Source: Macrotis lagotis
Lineage: Eukaryota; Chordata; Mammalia; Peramelemorphia; Peramelidae
NCBI RefSeq assembly: GCF_037893015.1
Contig: NC_133658.1
Span: 281,505,221-281,569,220 of the forward strand
Length of the DNA stretch: 64,000 nucleotides
Direction of reading: 5' to 3'
The notes beneath the pieces were generated by a model. That model ran no database searches and was not told where the DNA came from. It saw only the letters and a list, made by a program, of their open reading frames with translations. Both the position numbers and the translations under genes were made by a program. This document shows positions 22,117-31,884 of the stretch, piece after piece. The first letter of the stretch is position 1, and each line of letters opens with the position of its first letter.

Positions 22117-22264
22117 CTTTTTTTTTTTTGCAAGGCATTGGGGTTAAGTGGCTTGCCCAAGGCCACACAGCTAGGCAATTATTAAGTGTCTGAGACTGGA
22201 TTTGAACTCAGGTACTCCTGACTCCAGGGCCGGTGCTCTATCCACTGTGGCACCTAGCCACCCC
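22117..22264 (-). mobile_element. CORE-SINE inside LINE-3
   Basis: Full minus-strand copy from the T-run to 'cacctagccacccc'. The flanks 'gggaattctt' and 'gggaaattctt' are a one-indel duplication, and the LINE-3 3' end resumes immediately afterwards. Confidence 0.92.
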
Positions 22265-22399
22265 TGGGAAATTCTTAATACAAGTTGGAGCACATCCTCT
22301 GAGGTCCTTTCCAGTTTGAAAAGTTGTGAATATATGAACTGATTTGCCCAAAGTCAAAGTCATACAGGCCAGAGGAGAAGTAAATGGGAAAAGGAAAGA

Positions 22400-22625
22400 G
22401 AATATTTCTGCAGTGCCTACAATGTGCCAAATTCTTTTTACAAATATTTCATCTGATCCTCAAAACAACCCCGAAAAGGAGATTTTATTATTATTTCCAT
22501 ATTATAGTGGAGGAAACTGAGTCAAAAAGTGAATTAATTGTCTAGGGTCATACAGCAATAAGTGTCTGAGGCTAGCTTTGAATTTAATATTTCCTCACCC
22601 TGAGTCCTGGCATGCCACTATTAGA
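22400..22625 (-). repeat. MIR SINE, antisense
   Basis: 'gtgcctacaatgtgccaaat', 'tttcatctgatcctcaaaac', 'gtggaggaaactgagtcaaa' and 'gggtcatacagcaataagtg' are in family order. Confidence 0.63.
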
Positions 22626-23149
22626 GTTGGAAGTCAAACAGCTTTTCTGATTTGAAATCCAGTGATCCTTCTACTATGGCACAACTTCAGAAATAGCTTA
22701 TATGGTAGATGAGTGAGAGATTGCTTGGGATAGGAGGGAGGCAAATAAGGGAGATTTAAACTTGGCTATCATTAAAGAGTCAGGTTACAAGCATCAAAGT
22801 TAGAAGGGGAGTAAGCAATACTAGCAAACTTAGCTTAACCATCTTAATATAGTCCAATTGTCTATTTTCAGTGAAAATATTGGAGCTAACTACAATGACC
22901 AGAGAATTACCCAAGCTACCAGCTTTGCTTCTTAAATACTTTGGAACATTGATTAGGCAGGTTTATGATATTAAATTATGATATCAATTAATTGGTGGGA
23001 TTGATTTTTTTCATGGAATTGACATATGTTGGTATTGTGTAAGGCATAGAATTAAATGATTTTACAAAAGTAGTAGCAGAATTTTTGACCCATAGAAGCA
23101 ACCAAGAAATGCAATCTTTCTTTCCTGTAGCTTCATGCCCAGAGAAGTG
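22626..23149. other. Unique DNA, nothing recognised
   Basis: A/T-rich with a local ATATCAATTAATTGG stretch near 22980. No gene or repeat is supported. Confidence 0.3.
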
Positions 23150-23250
23150 ACCCTATTAAGCACTGACTGAATGCTAAGTACTCACTGTGCTAAGCAGTGG
23201 AGATTAAATGAAAGGCAAAAAACTTCTGGATCTCAATAAACTCAAATTCT

Positions 23251-23495
23251 TTTTTAAAATTTATTTATTTTCATTGATATGCACATTTATATTTTTAAGT
23301 TACAAAATTTCCCTCCACTCTCCCTTCCCACTCCCCCCAGCGGCGAACAGTCAGGTTAACATTGCATATATATATATATATTTTGATAAACATGTTTACA
23401 AATTAGTAATTTTTGCTATGAGGAATTAGGATTAAGGGAAAGAGATACATAAGAGACAATTTTATAAGGTATTCATCAGATTCGAAAGGGTTGGG

Positions 23496-23535
<40 letters not shown>

Positions 23536-24106
23536 TGTTTTGTTTTTCTTCCTCTGGATGGGGATAATATAGTCCATTGCTGAGAGTTGCTGCTTCCATC
23601 AAGGTTGTTCATCTCACAATGTTGTTGTTGATGTGTACATAGTTCTCTTGGTTCTACTCCCTTTGCTCACCATCAGATCCTGTAAGTCATTCCATGCTTC
23701 TCTAGAGTTTGATCATTTATGATTTCTTATAGAACAATAATATTCCATAGTATTCATGTACCATAACTTGTTTAGTCATTCCTCAATTGATGGGCATCCC
23801 CCCAATTTCCAATTCTTTACTACTAAAAAAGAGCTTCTACTACGAATATTTTGGAACATGTAAGACTCCCCCCCCCCCTTTTTTAAAATAATTTCTTCTG
23901 GATATAGATCTAGAATTAGAATTGTTGGGTCAAAGGGTATGAACAGTTTTATTGCTCTTTGGGCATATTGCTCTCCAGAAAGGTTGTATCCATTCACAAC
24001 TCCATCAGCAATATATCAATGTCCCAATCCTCCCACAACCTCTCCAACATTGATCATCTTCTCTTTTTCTCATCTTGGCCAATCTAATAGGTGAGAGATG
24101 ATAATA
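23251..24106 (-). mobile_element. L1, 5'-truncated, with 13-bp duplication
   Basis: Starts with the complement of the poly(A) tail and 3' UTR and ends within the ORF2 C-terminal region. The minus frame 23776-23997 still reads 'IPFDPTILILDLYPEE'. The flanking words aaactcaaattct (23238-23250 and 24107-24119) are identical. Removing the L1 restores LINE-2 order. It contains a (TG)n tract at 23499-23533. Confidence 0.93.
23499..23533. repeat. (TG)n microsatellite in L1 3' UTR
   Basis: A pure TG run inside the antisense L1. A second, short TA run lies at 23363-23382 in the same L1. Confidence 0.95.
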
Positions 24107-24760
24107 AAACTCAAATTCTAATGGGGAGACAGCATGTAACTATCAAGGTTACAGGCAAGATACATACAAAGTAGATGGAAAGTAATGGTAGAAGAGAAGG
24201 CACTAGTTTTAGGGTGATCTGGAAAGGCCTCCTTCCCAGGAAGGTGAGATTTAAGTTGAATCTTGAAAGACATCAGGGAAGCTAAAAGAAAGAGGTGAAA
24301 AGGGAGAATGTTCCTGACATAGGAACAGTCAAAGTGAGGGTATAGAAAGGGGAGAGTGTCTGTCACTTGGATTCAAGGAATAGCAAACATTGTGTTGCAG
24401 GATCTTAGAGTATATATGGAGACAAATAAAGTTCAGGAAAACTGGAAAGGCAGGAAGAATAGGTTTCGTGAAGAACCTAAATGCCAGTCAAGGGACTTTA
24501 TATTTAATATTGTAATTAATATTGTATTGTAATTAATTGGAAGACACTGGAGATTATTAAGTGGTGGAAGGATTAACATGATTAGTCTTGTGCTCTAGAA
24601 AAATCAATTTGGCATCTGAGTGAATAATGAAGTGTAATGGAGAGATTGTTGTGGCAGACTGACCAATTAGAAGGCAACTGTAATGGTCCAGGTGAAAGAC
24701 AAGGTAGACTTGAACTAAGATGGTGACTATGCCAGTAGAGAAAAGGGGACATGTACAAGA

Positions 24761-25290
24761 AATGCAAAACATATTTCCATATTGGTCTTGATGTTAAGGA
24801 AAAAACACAGGCCCCCTCCAAAAAAAAAAAAAAGCACCTCAAACCCAATCATAAAAAATGAAGAAAAAAATAGCATGTTTTAACCTGCATTGAAGTTCCT
24901 TCAGTTCTTTCTCTGGAGGTAGCTAACATTTTTCATCAAAAGTATGTTCAAGGTGGGCTAAGTGGCTGCAGTGGATAGAGCATCCCCCTGGAGTCAGAAG
25001 TACCTGAGTTCAGGTCTCAGACACTTAATAATAACCTAGCTGTGTGGACTTGGGCAAGCCACTCAACCCCATTTGCCTTGCAAAAACCTAAAAAAAAAAA
25101 GTATGTTCAAGAGTGTGCTTTACATGATTGCACATATATAACATATATTAGATTGCTTACCATCTCAGGGAGAAGGAAGGGGGCAGGAGAGAAGAATAGA
25201 ATTTGGAACTCAAAATTTTAAAAAAACTTGAATGTTAAAAATTGTTTTTATATGTAATTGGGGAATATAAAATATTATATAAAAATGAGT
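24761..25290. mobile_element. L1 3' end with internal inversion (twin-priming shape)
   Basis: The left part (24761-24940) is L1 3' UTR in antisense: 'tttccatattggtcttgatg' and 'agttctttctctggaggtag'. The right part (25112-25290) is the continuing 3' UTR in sense: 'cacatatataacatatatta', 'ggaagggggcaggagaga' and 'atgtaattggggaatataaa', running into an A-rich tail. The flanks atgtacaaga (24751-24760) and atgtacaaaaga (25291-25302) match. The arrangement fits the twin-priming model of L1 insertion. Confidence 0.78.
24953..25099 (+). mobile_element. CORE-SINE inside the inverted L1
   Basis: Head 'ggctaagtggctgcagtgga', 'ctggagtcagaagtacctga', 'cttgggcaagccactcaacc' and A tail. The exact duplication agtatgttcaag flanks it (24941-24952 and 25100-25111). 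It is the youngest layer of the nest and lies near the L1 inversion point. Confidence 0.95.
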
Positions 25291-25920
25291 ATGTACAAAA
25301 GATGTTGGAAAGGTAGAAATGATAAGATTTGGCAACAGATTGAAAATATGGAATAATGAGATGTCAAGAATGATGCCAGAGTTTCAAGCCTTTGTGACTG
25401 ATAGGATGCTTGTTTTTAGACAATAACAGGTGAGTGTACAAGATGGGTGGAGTGGGATATGAAGATAAATAGTTAATCTTTGGACATATTGAGCTTGAGA
25501 AGTTTATGGAACATCTAGTTTGAGATGTTGAAAAGGTATTGGTTATTTGGAACTATAGCTCAGGAAAGAGACAAGAGTTAGATATGCAGATCTGGTAATC
25601 ATTCACATAGAGATAATAATTGAACTTATGGGAATTGTGAAATGGTATAGAGCAAAAATAGGGCTTAATGCTGAACCTGGAGGATACCTACAGTTGGTGA
25701 AAATTATATAGATGAAGAACCAATTAAATAGCAGACTAAGAAGACAATCAGGAGGAGAGATTGGTGTCAAAATTTTGAAATCAGGGAAGTCTGTCTGGAC
25801 CAACTTCAATCCTCCTACCATTGCCAAACTTCCAGGTTTGTTCTTGTTTATTGTAGTTTTGTTATCTTTCCTTGAGAAAAGGTTGGTTTTTTTCCTTTTT
25901 CTCCTTTAAAAAATATAATG

Positions 25921-26038
25921 GGGCCAGCCAGGTGGTGCAGTGGATAGAGTGCAGTCAGGAGGACCTGAGTTCAAACATTAACTAGTTGTGTGACCCTGGG
26001 CAAGTTACTTAATTCTGATTGCCTCAAAAAAAAAAAAA
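25921..26038 (+). mobile_element. Short tRNA/CORE-type SINE
   Basis: 'caggtggtgcagtggataga', 'gaggacctgagttcaaac', 'gtgtgaccctgggcaagtta' and 'ctgattgcctcaaaaa'. The tail after 'gcctc' differs from the main CORE-SINE here, so it is a separate subfamily. The flanks share 'tttaaaaa'. Confidence 0.72.
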
Positions 26039-26039
26039 G

Positions 26040-26914
26040 GAAATTTAAAAATGCAAGATTTTTTGTTGTAGATGCTGATCAATAGTACAGAAAAGACCAA
26101 CTGTTTTGTAAGCTATATTCTTTTTGGTACAACTTGTTTCCCATCAAACTATATGGAAGAACAACTTCTAAAATAATTATTTGCCAAACTGAAGACCTTT
26201 CTTCAAGCTCTCGGGGCTATGAACTTTAATTTCCTCTTTGGCTCTGTTTAAAAACAAACAAAAGAGAGTCCAGATCTTGATGTGAGTTTGGCTTTATTTA
26301 ATATTGGTTTGTGGGTTTTGTTTCTTCAGGGTTTTTTTGACTATCTTTTCAGAAATTCTGGGGAAATGGTTGAGAAACAAAGGGCATTAAAAGGAAGCAA
26401 CTTCTGTTCTAACACTTATAAATCAGTCTCTTGTACTAATAGACAATTCTCTTTTGTGAATAGTTTGTACATTTCTCTGCCTAAAGGTAGAGAAGCCTAT
26501 CCTAAAAGACCTTTCTCCCATCCCTTCTGGAAGTACTTAGTTGTGTGTAATAGTTTTTAATGGAACTAAGGAGCTGAGGTTGTCTAATCTCTTATCTCCA
26601 ATAATAATGACAATAAAGAGAAGTTTAGATTCATAAAATAGTAAAACAAAGTGGAAAAAATAAAGCCAACAGAAGGGTGGACTCAGTGTGAAGATGTGAT
26701 AGTAGAAGTGAATGAAAATTAATAGAAAAAAAGGATCTCAATAAAGATTTAGAGAGAGGAACTGAAAAAATCATTACTGTACTTTATCTTCTGCCATTAA
26801 TTAATTTAAATGTAAATAGGGAACTAAGTTTAGTTGGTTTCATAATGCTGAATATCAAGCTTTTAGTGTTGTGGGTTTTTTGTTTTGTTTTGTTTTGCTT
26901 TAGTAGCTTATATA
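26040..26914. other. Unique-looking DNA, no gene seen
   Basis: No family recognised. The plus frame 26282-26560 has no known domain. A short (TTTTG)n run is at 26877-26898. Confidence 0.3.
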
Positions 26915-27150
26915 AGCATTTAACCCTTTCAAAATATTTTCTTGTTCATTACTTCATTTATAATCACTAACCTTTTGGAGAAGGAAGAGATTTTTGCAAT
27001 AAGGCAATATAACCAGTTTATTTTACAAAGGAAAGAACTAAGACCCAGAAAGGGCAGCTGATTGGCTCCAGGATACACAGTTGGGTAAGGATTCTGCAGG
27101 CAGAACCCAAGTCTCCTAATAACTAATAATCAGTATTTTTTCTGCTACTA
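26915..27150 (-). repeat. MIR SINE, antisense
   Basis: 'cattacttcatttataatca', 'ttacaaaggaaagaactaag' and 'ggctccaggatacacagttg' follow the complement of the family. Confidence 0.53.
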
Positions 27151-27242
27151 TACATTACCTCTCTTGTGTCTTGATCCTGATATTTCATGGGTATAAATAG
27201 GACAGATTTTTTTTAATCATCATAATTTAAGCATTTTCTAGT

Positions 27243-27480
27243 ATCAGTTAGATGGCACAATGAATAGAGCACCAGACCTGGAGTTAGGAAGACTCAGCTT
27301 TCTCAGTTCACTGGTCTTAGACACTGTGTGACTCTGAGCAAATCACTTAATCCTGTTTGCCTCAATTTCTTCATCTATAAAAAGATCCAGGAGAAGAAAA
27401 TGGCAAGTCATTCCAATGTCTTTGCCAAGGCAACCTCAAATAGGGTCCCAAAAAGTCAGACACAACTGAACAACAGCAAC
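27243..27480 (+). mobile_element. SINE with RTE/BovB-like tail
   Basis: 'cagttagatggcacaatgaa', 'ctgagcaaatcacttaatcc', 'ggagaagaaaatggcaagtc' and 'gtcagacacaactgaacaac' in order. It abuts an antisense LINE-2. Confidence 0.78.
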
Positions 27481-27722
27481 GTGTCAGGCATTATGATAAG
27501 TGCTCAGGATGCAAAGAAAGATAAAAACAATATGCAGAGAATGATGTACATGGAACATGTATTCAGAGTAGGTAGGAGGCAATCTCAGATATGGTGAGGG
27601 GGACAATCATGAAAGGTCTCCTTATAGGAATTGGGATTTTAGCTGAGTCTTGAAGGAAGCCTCTAGGCAAGGTAAGGAGAAAGAGCATTACAAGAAGTAC
27701 TGTTAAACCCATTTTGTGGATG
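27481..27722 (-). repeat. LINE-2 3' region, antisense
   Basis: 'gtgtcaggcattatgataag', 'tgctcaggatgcaaagaa', 'aggtctccttataggaattg' and 'agctgagtcttgaaggaagc' follow the LINE-2 complement. Confidence 0.6.
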
Positions 27723-27918
27723 AGGGAACAAAGATGATCCTTAAGAGGCAGAGTAGAATTCCAAGGCAGATGGGAAATCTTCCTCTCCTTGTGGTCTATC
27801 TCCTTCTCCGAGAAATGTATGTTACCTTTTTTTAAGCCTCCTGAATTTATCCTTTACTTAATTTTCCCAGAGAAATTTCTTATACATTCTTTTCAAAGAA
27901 AGTTGGAATCACCCTCAG

Positions 27919-28011
27919 CACACATATACATATATATACATACACACGCACATATATATACACATGCATTTACACACATTCACATACACACACATATACA
28001 CAGATACACAC
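27919..28011. repeat. Impure (CA/TA)n microsatellite
   Basis: Alternating CA and TA steps with interruptions. It accounts for the H/T/I/Y-rich middle of the 126-residue plus frame 27789-28169. Confidence 0.92.
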
Positions 28012-29040
28012 TCCCACCAGCTGCAGGACAGCTTACATTTAAGGAGGTTAAGAGGCATATTAACCTTTTCCCCATTTCAGATCATTGCATGGCCAACAGT
28101 TACCACCTAAATAAAGAAGAAATTCCCCAGCGCAGGAAAACAGTAAAAGAAGAGACAGAATCCCCTTAAATCAAGATGGCCATATCTATGCTCCTGTATA
28201 AGTTATTCCCCCTGCTTGTTAAGACGCCTCCCTTCCAAAGTTTAATCTCCAGCACGCAGTACATTCTGGCTGTTTTACATTGTAATATGGAATTTGGTGT
28301 GTGCTGTCCTATATATATTGATTTTGCTCTATTTTACTGGTTTTAACTTAATGACTAGAAAACCCATATAAATAAAATTTCCTTTAAAAAAGCAAGAAGA
28401 TCAATGAGAAAGCCATCGGGCAGAGGATCACTATTCTACGAGCTGGTGGGGGGAAATCCCTCTGGGGTAACTCACTAGTCATAGCTCACGGACAAGTGAA
28501 GCCCAAAATACATTTTCAAGAGAGGCTGATTGAGGAGTGCAGGAGGTTTTGCACTGGGACTGGGCAGCTTTCCTAATAAAAGGGAGAAAAAAATCCTCCA
28601 CCTCCCACCTCAGGAAATGTCCTACTTTATAGGCCTGTCTCCAGGTTGTAAAACTGGAAAAATTTAAAACATTATTCCTCTTTTCCAATACATAATGGGC
28701 CAGGACCAGGCGCCATGACCTTTAAGGGCTGACCAACCCTTCATGCCATAAAGACATCCTCCCAGCCTGGCAAGTTGGGAGCATCAGGGGAAATCCAAAC
28801 GGAGATTGTGGAGGAGAACAGAAGTGGCTCCCTTCCCTTCATACTTCTTATTTATAATATTAAACCCCCTGCAGAGATATCAGGAAACAGGCACATATTT
28901 TCATTGAAGATAAAGGTGATTTTTGCTCTCCCCTTCCCGCCAAATGCAGGAAAATGGTTACATTTTTTATTTGCTGAATTTTTAGCTATGAAAATATGCC
29001 AGCTGATGTGTTAAAACAATATTAAATTGACTTTTTTAGG
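28012..29040. other. Long unique block, candidate conserved DNA
   Basis: About 1 kb with no repeat recognised, unusual in this window. It includes 'ggtaactcactagtcatagc', 'gcgccatgacctttaag' (a TGACCT nuclear-receptor half-site-like word) and 'gcagagatatcaggaaacag'. Frames at 28479-28688 and 28775-29014 are short. No splice-flanked coding frame is convincing. Confidence 0.38.
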
Positions 29041-29317
29041 GTTGGAAAGGGAAGATGGAAGAGTTATAAGAGAGATTTAATCTTATTCTACTTCTAAATA
29101 GGAAAAAAAAATTACCAAAAAACCCTTCATTTGCCAATATGTCTATTTCGCTTTTATGCTTCCTCCTCAGTTCCCTAGGTAGAGAATATGGGTTAGCTAT
29201 CTCCTCTATCATCGTACACCTTCTGCAAAGACAACTTCACATTCTGATTAATGGTGGCCTGTTGAAAGACTAGGTTCTTAAATGGGCACTGCCACTTTTG
29301 GGACCTCAGTTTCCTAG
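29041..29317. other. Unique DNA, nothing recognised
   Basis: No repeat or gene seen; 29285-29317 weakly recalls a MIR fragment. Confidence 0.28.
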
Positions 29318-29577
29318 ATTGTTGTTGTGGTTAAGATTTGTCCAACTCTGTGACCCTATTTGTGTTTTTTTTTTTTTGGCAAAGATATTGAAATAGTTTG
29401 CCATTTCCTTCTCTAGCTTATTTTACAGACAAGGAAACTGAGGTGAACAAGTTTAAGTGACTTCCCCAGGTTTACATAGCTGTCTACAAGTGTTTGAGGT
29501 CAGGTTTGAATTCAGGAAAATGAGTCTAATTCTAGGATTGTCCCTCTATCTACTTCAACCCCTAACTGCCCAGTTCT
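29318..29577 (-). mobile_element. SINE with RTE/BovB-like tail, antisense
   Basis: 'ttgttgttgtggttaagatt', 'caactctgtgaccctatttg', 'atagtttgccatttccttct' and 'gacaaggaaactgaggtgaa' are the complement of the family, ending in a decayed head. Confidence 0.78.
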
Positions 29578-29639
29578 CAGAAAAAGGGGACAATTAGATT
29601 GGAGGACTTTTCATATTGAACATTCTACAAACTTCTCTG

Positions 29640-29800
29640 GCAAGGGTTTATGTCATGGACCCCTTTGGTGAACTGGTGAAATCTATGGATCTCTTCTCAG
29701 AAATGCATAAACTATAACATATAGGGATACCAAGGGGACTAATTATATTGAAATATAAAGATATTTTTAAAAACAAGTTCATGGACCCCAGATTAAGAAT
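29640..29800. repeat. Unnamed old interspersed repeat
   Basis: 'gtcatggacccctttggtga' at the left and 'gttcatggaccccagattaa' at the right are shared ends I recall from an old mammalian repeat whose name I cannot give. It may be a DNA transposon. Confidence 0.35.
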
Positions 29801-30150
29801 TCTTCTTCTACAGAAAGATAAGAAAAAAAGACTCCATAGGTTAGAGGTAGGAATATTTTGAGCCAGAATTATAGAATCTAAGGGAACTAGGATGAGCTGA
29901 CTCAATATATGAAGAGTTGCCATGTGGAAAAGGAATTGTTTGTCCTATATTACTATTTTGTGGAATAAAACTTAGTTAGATAAGACTTTTCCCTTTTAAG
30001 GTAAGGATGGTGATACATCATCATTTACTTAAACATTTTTCTTCCTCTTGGTAGTTCATTTGTTTTGGTGGTCCCATTTTAAGTCTAGGATCCTGTACCT
30101 TTAATAGGTAAAAGTTAAAGAGAGATTTGATTCAAGGTAGGGAAAAACTT
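29801..30150. other. Unique DNA with one copy of a direct repeat
   Basis: Positions 29999-30095 resemble 31396-31490 ('aggtaaggatggtgat' in both, then a similar order of words). No gene seen. Confidence 0.38.
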
Positions 30151-30405
30151 GGGGCAAATAAGTGATATGGTGGATAGAACCCTGAGTCTGAAGTCAGGAA
30201 GACTCACTTCCCTGAGTTCAAATGTGACTTCATAAACTTAATAGCTTGTGACCCTAGGTAAGTTATTTGATTCTGTTTACCTCAGTTTTTTCATCTATCA
30301 AATGAACCTGAAAAGGAAAGGATAAACCATTCCAGTATCTCTGTCAAGAAAATTCCACATGGGTTATGAAGAGTCTGAAATGACTGAATAACAACAGCAA
30401 AAAAA
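30151..30405 (+). mobile_element. SINE with RTE/BovB-like tail
   Basis: 'gtgatatggtggatagaacc', 'gaagtcaggaagactcactt', 'gtgaccctaggtaagttatt', 'gataaaccattccagtatct' and 'aatgactgaataacaacagc' in order. Confidence 0.78.
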
Positions 30406-30439
30406 AGGAAAGACTTTCTGACAATTAAGTTCTTAGAGA

Positions 30440-30640
30440 AGGCAATGTGGTAAAGTTAAAAAAAAAGGAAGAGTTGAGGGGAGGATTTGAAATGAGAAGA
30501 TCTGGGTTAAAATCTAAGCTCTGTGATATCTTAGGAAAGTCACTTTAATTTTTCTGTGTCTTGTGTCCTCATCTACAAAATAAGGTTGGACTAGTTGACT
30601 TTTAAGGTCCTTTTTGACTCTAAATCTATGATCCTATGAG
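30440..30640 (+). repeat. MIR3-like SINE, sense
   Basis: 'gagaagatctgggttaaaat', 'tgtcctcatctacaaaataa', 'ggttggactagttgactttt' and 'ctaaatctatgatcctatga' form a good match to the family, including its L3-like tail. Confidence 0.65.
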
Positions 30641-30734
30641 TTGCTCAATAGTAGAAAATGTTAGACACTTCAATAGAAAGAGTTTTGATGGAAGCTCATT
30701 GGATCCTGAGAATCCTATCATCGGCCCTGTTGAG

Positions 30735-30857
30735 GTAGAAGCTAGATGGTCATCTGTCTGGGATGATGTAAAAGGGATTCTTGCATGGAGTGAGAGCCTG
30801 GAGTAAAAACTCTAACAGAGTCCCTTCCAACTCTGTGATTTTATGATTTTATGAACC
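30735..30857 (+). repeat. LINE-3 3' end
   Basis: 'gaagctagatggtcatctgt', 'aaagggattcttgcatggag' and 'agagtcccttccaactctgt', ending in tattttatgatt-type words, follow the LINE-3 terminal order. Confidence 0.58.
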
Positions 30858-30859
30858 TT

Positions 30860-31639
30860 GTGAAATTAATTCTCTCTAGGTCCTCATCTTCCTTCCTCCC
30901 CCACTCATCTCACTCAATATAGAACCATCAGGCTGACATAGCCCACCCTCCCTCGATTCCCTTTCCCACCAGCCTCAGGCCATTAGCCTGATTACTAAGG
31001 GTTGGAGAGTTCAGACAAAAATGTCAATTTTCATTTGAAGAAATGATTCCATTTTCAGAGCAGTGTTTTCTTCTCTTTGCCTTTTTTGAGATACTCCCTT
31101 GACTGTGAAATCATTGCTCTCTGGGGGCTTGCAAATTTTAGACTGCAGAAAGGTGCCAATAGCCTGGTAAGATTAACAAGGGTCAGCCTGGCTTTCCAGC
31201 TCCTCCTTCTGAGTCCCTGCTGGGGAGCCCATCCTAGCCATATTAACTATTACCTATTTCCTCTCCCGGGTTCATCATGAGCATTGGACTCTTTATAGAT
31301 TTATTGACAGTACTTTGTCGTTAATCTCCTCAGGCCAAGAACAGCCCACGGGGGTCACTGGTAGGTCCAGTTCATACTCAAGAATTTTCCTGACAGAGGT
31401 AAGGATGGTGATCCATCACCACTTACCTCCCCCATTTCTCTTTTTCACCCCTGTGGATTCACTTGATTTGGTAACTCGTTTGGCTCTACCAAAGGAAGGA
31501 TAGAGGATCACCTATCTAATGCAAGCGGTAGCAGGGGGGACTCCCATTCAACATAAGTCCCCTACTAACCTAGCCCTGGAATTCCTCCATCAATATCACT
31601 TCAGGGGGAGGGGAGGATTAAGTACCAAACTTCATGATG
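30860..31639. other. Unique block, candidate conserved DNA
   Basis: Repeat-free and less A/T-rich than its surroundings. It contains 'ggccattagcctgattacta', 'gtcaattttcatttgaagaa' and, at 31396-31490, the second copy of the direct repeat with the palindromic TGGTGATCCATCACCA. Frames at 31077-31280 and 31315-31503 are short and without known domains. Confidence 0.38.
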
Positions 31640-31865
31640 ATGGTAAGATCACTTCACATTTCAGTGGTACTTCATGGTCTTCAAAGCACTTTTCCCTAGC
31701 TGCAGTACCCACATTTGTCTTTTATTCTTACGAGAGGCAGGATGATCTTTTTGCAGATGAGCAACCTGAAGTCTTGAGAGATGGTGACTCATCAGACAGA
31801 AGTCTTAGGCAGTTTCATCAATTCAGACAAACAACCACCTGGTCTGTGCCATGTGCTAGATTTAA
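31640..31865 (-). repeat. Possible MIR, antisense
   Basis: 'cttcaaagcacttttcccta', 'tttgcagatgagcaacctga' and 'gagatggtgactcatcagac' loosely match the order of a MIR complement. It covers much of the 118-residue plus frame 31519-31875. Confidence 0.38.
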
Positions 31866-31884
31866 ACATGAATGAGTAGGAAAT

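Larger units (their letters stand above)
20565..22345 (+). mobile_element. LINE-3/CR1-like LINE, RT region to 3' end
   Basis: A long decayed copy. In order: 'ccaaatttttaaaaaagg', 'ttattaaagagatggtttat', 'gtggagtatacaatagatct' with 'gatttgcataaagacataaa', the segment 'tgacaccaagctaggaagg' where the family encodes FADD-TKLG, then 'gaccacacctgaaatatcat' and, near the end, 'gaggtcctttccagtttg'. The catalytic codons are mutated (the FADD position reads F-S-Y-D). It is split by an antisense MIR at 21314-21572 and a CORE-SINE at 22117-22264. Confidence 0.7.
23150..25835 (-). mobile_element. LINE-2, antisense, host of nested insertions
   Basis: The oldest layer of the nest. The 3' end starts at 'ctattaagcactgactgaat'. 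The copy resumes after the first L1 with 'aatggggagacagcatgtaa', runs through 'aggcaactgtaatggtccag' (complement of the 'attgcaatagcctcc' region), and resumes after the second L1 at 'gatgttggaaagg'. It ends past the reverse-transcriptase box, where 'gtaatcattcacatagagat' is a decayed complement of the YADD region. No frame survives. The interruptions are 23251-24106 and 24761-25290. Confidence 0.72.

Noticed and set aside
27789..28169. 126-residue plus-strand frame
   Set aside because: Its middle is encoded by an impure CA/TA microsatellite (I/Y/H/T repeats) and the flanks have no known domain.
31519..31875. 118-residue plus-strand frame
   Set aside because: Largely covered by a probable antisense MIR; no recognisable protein family.
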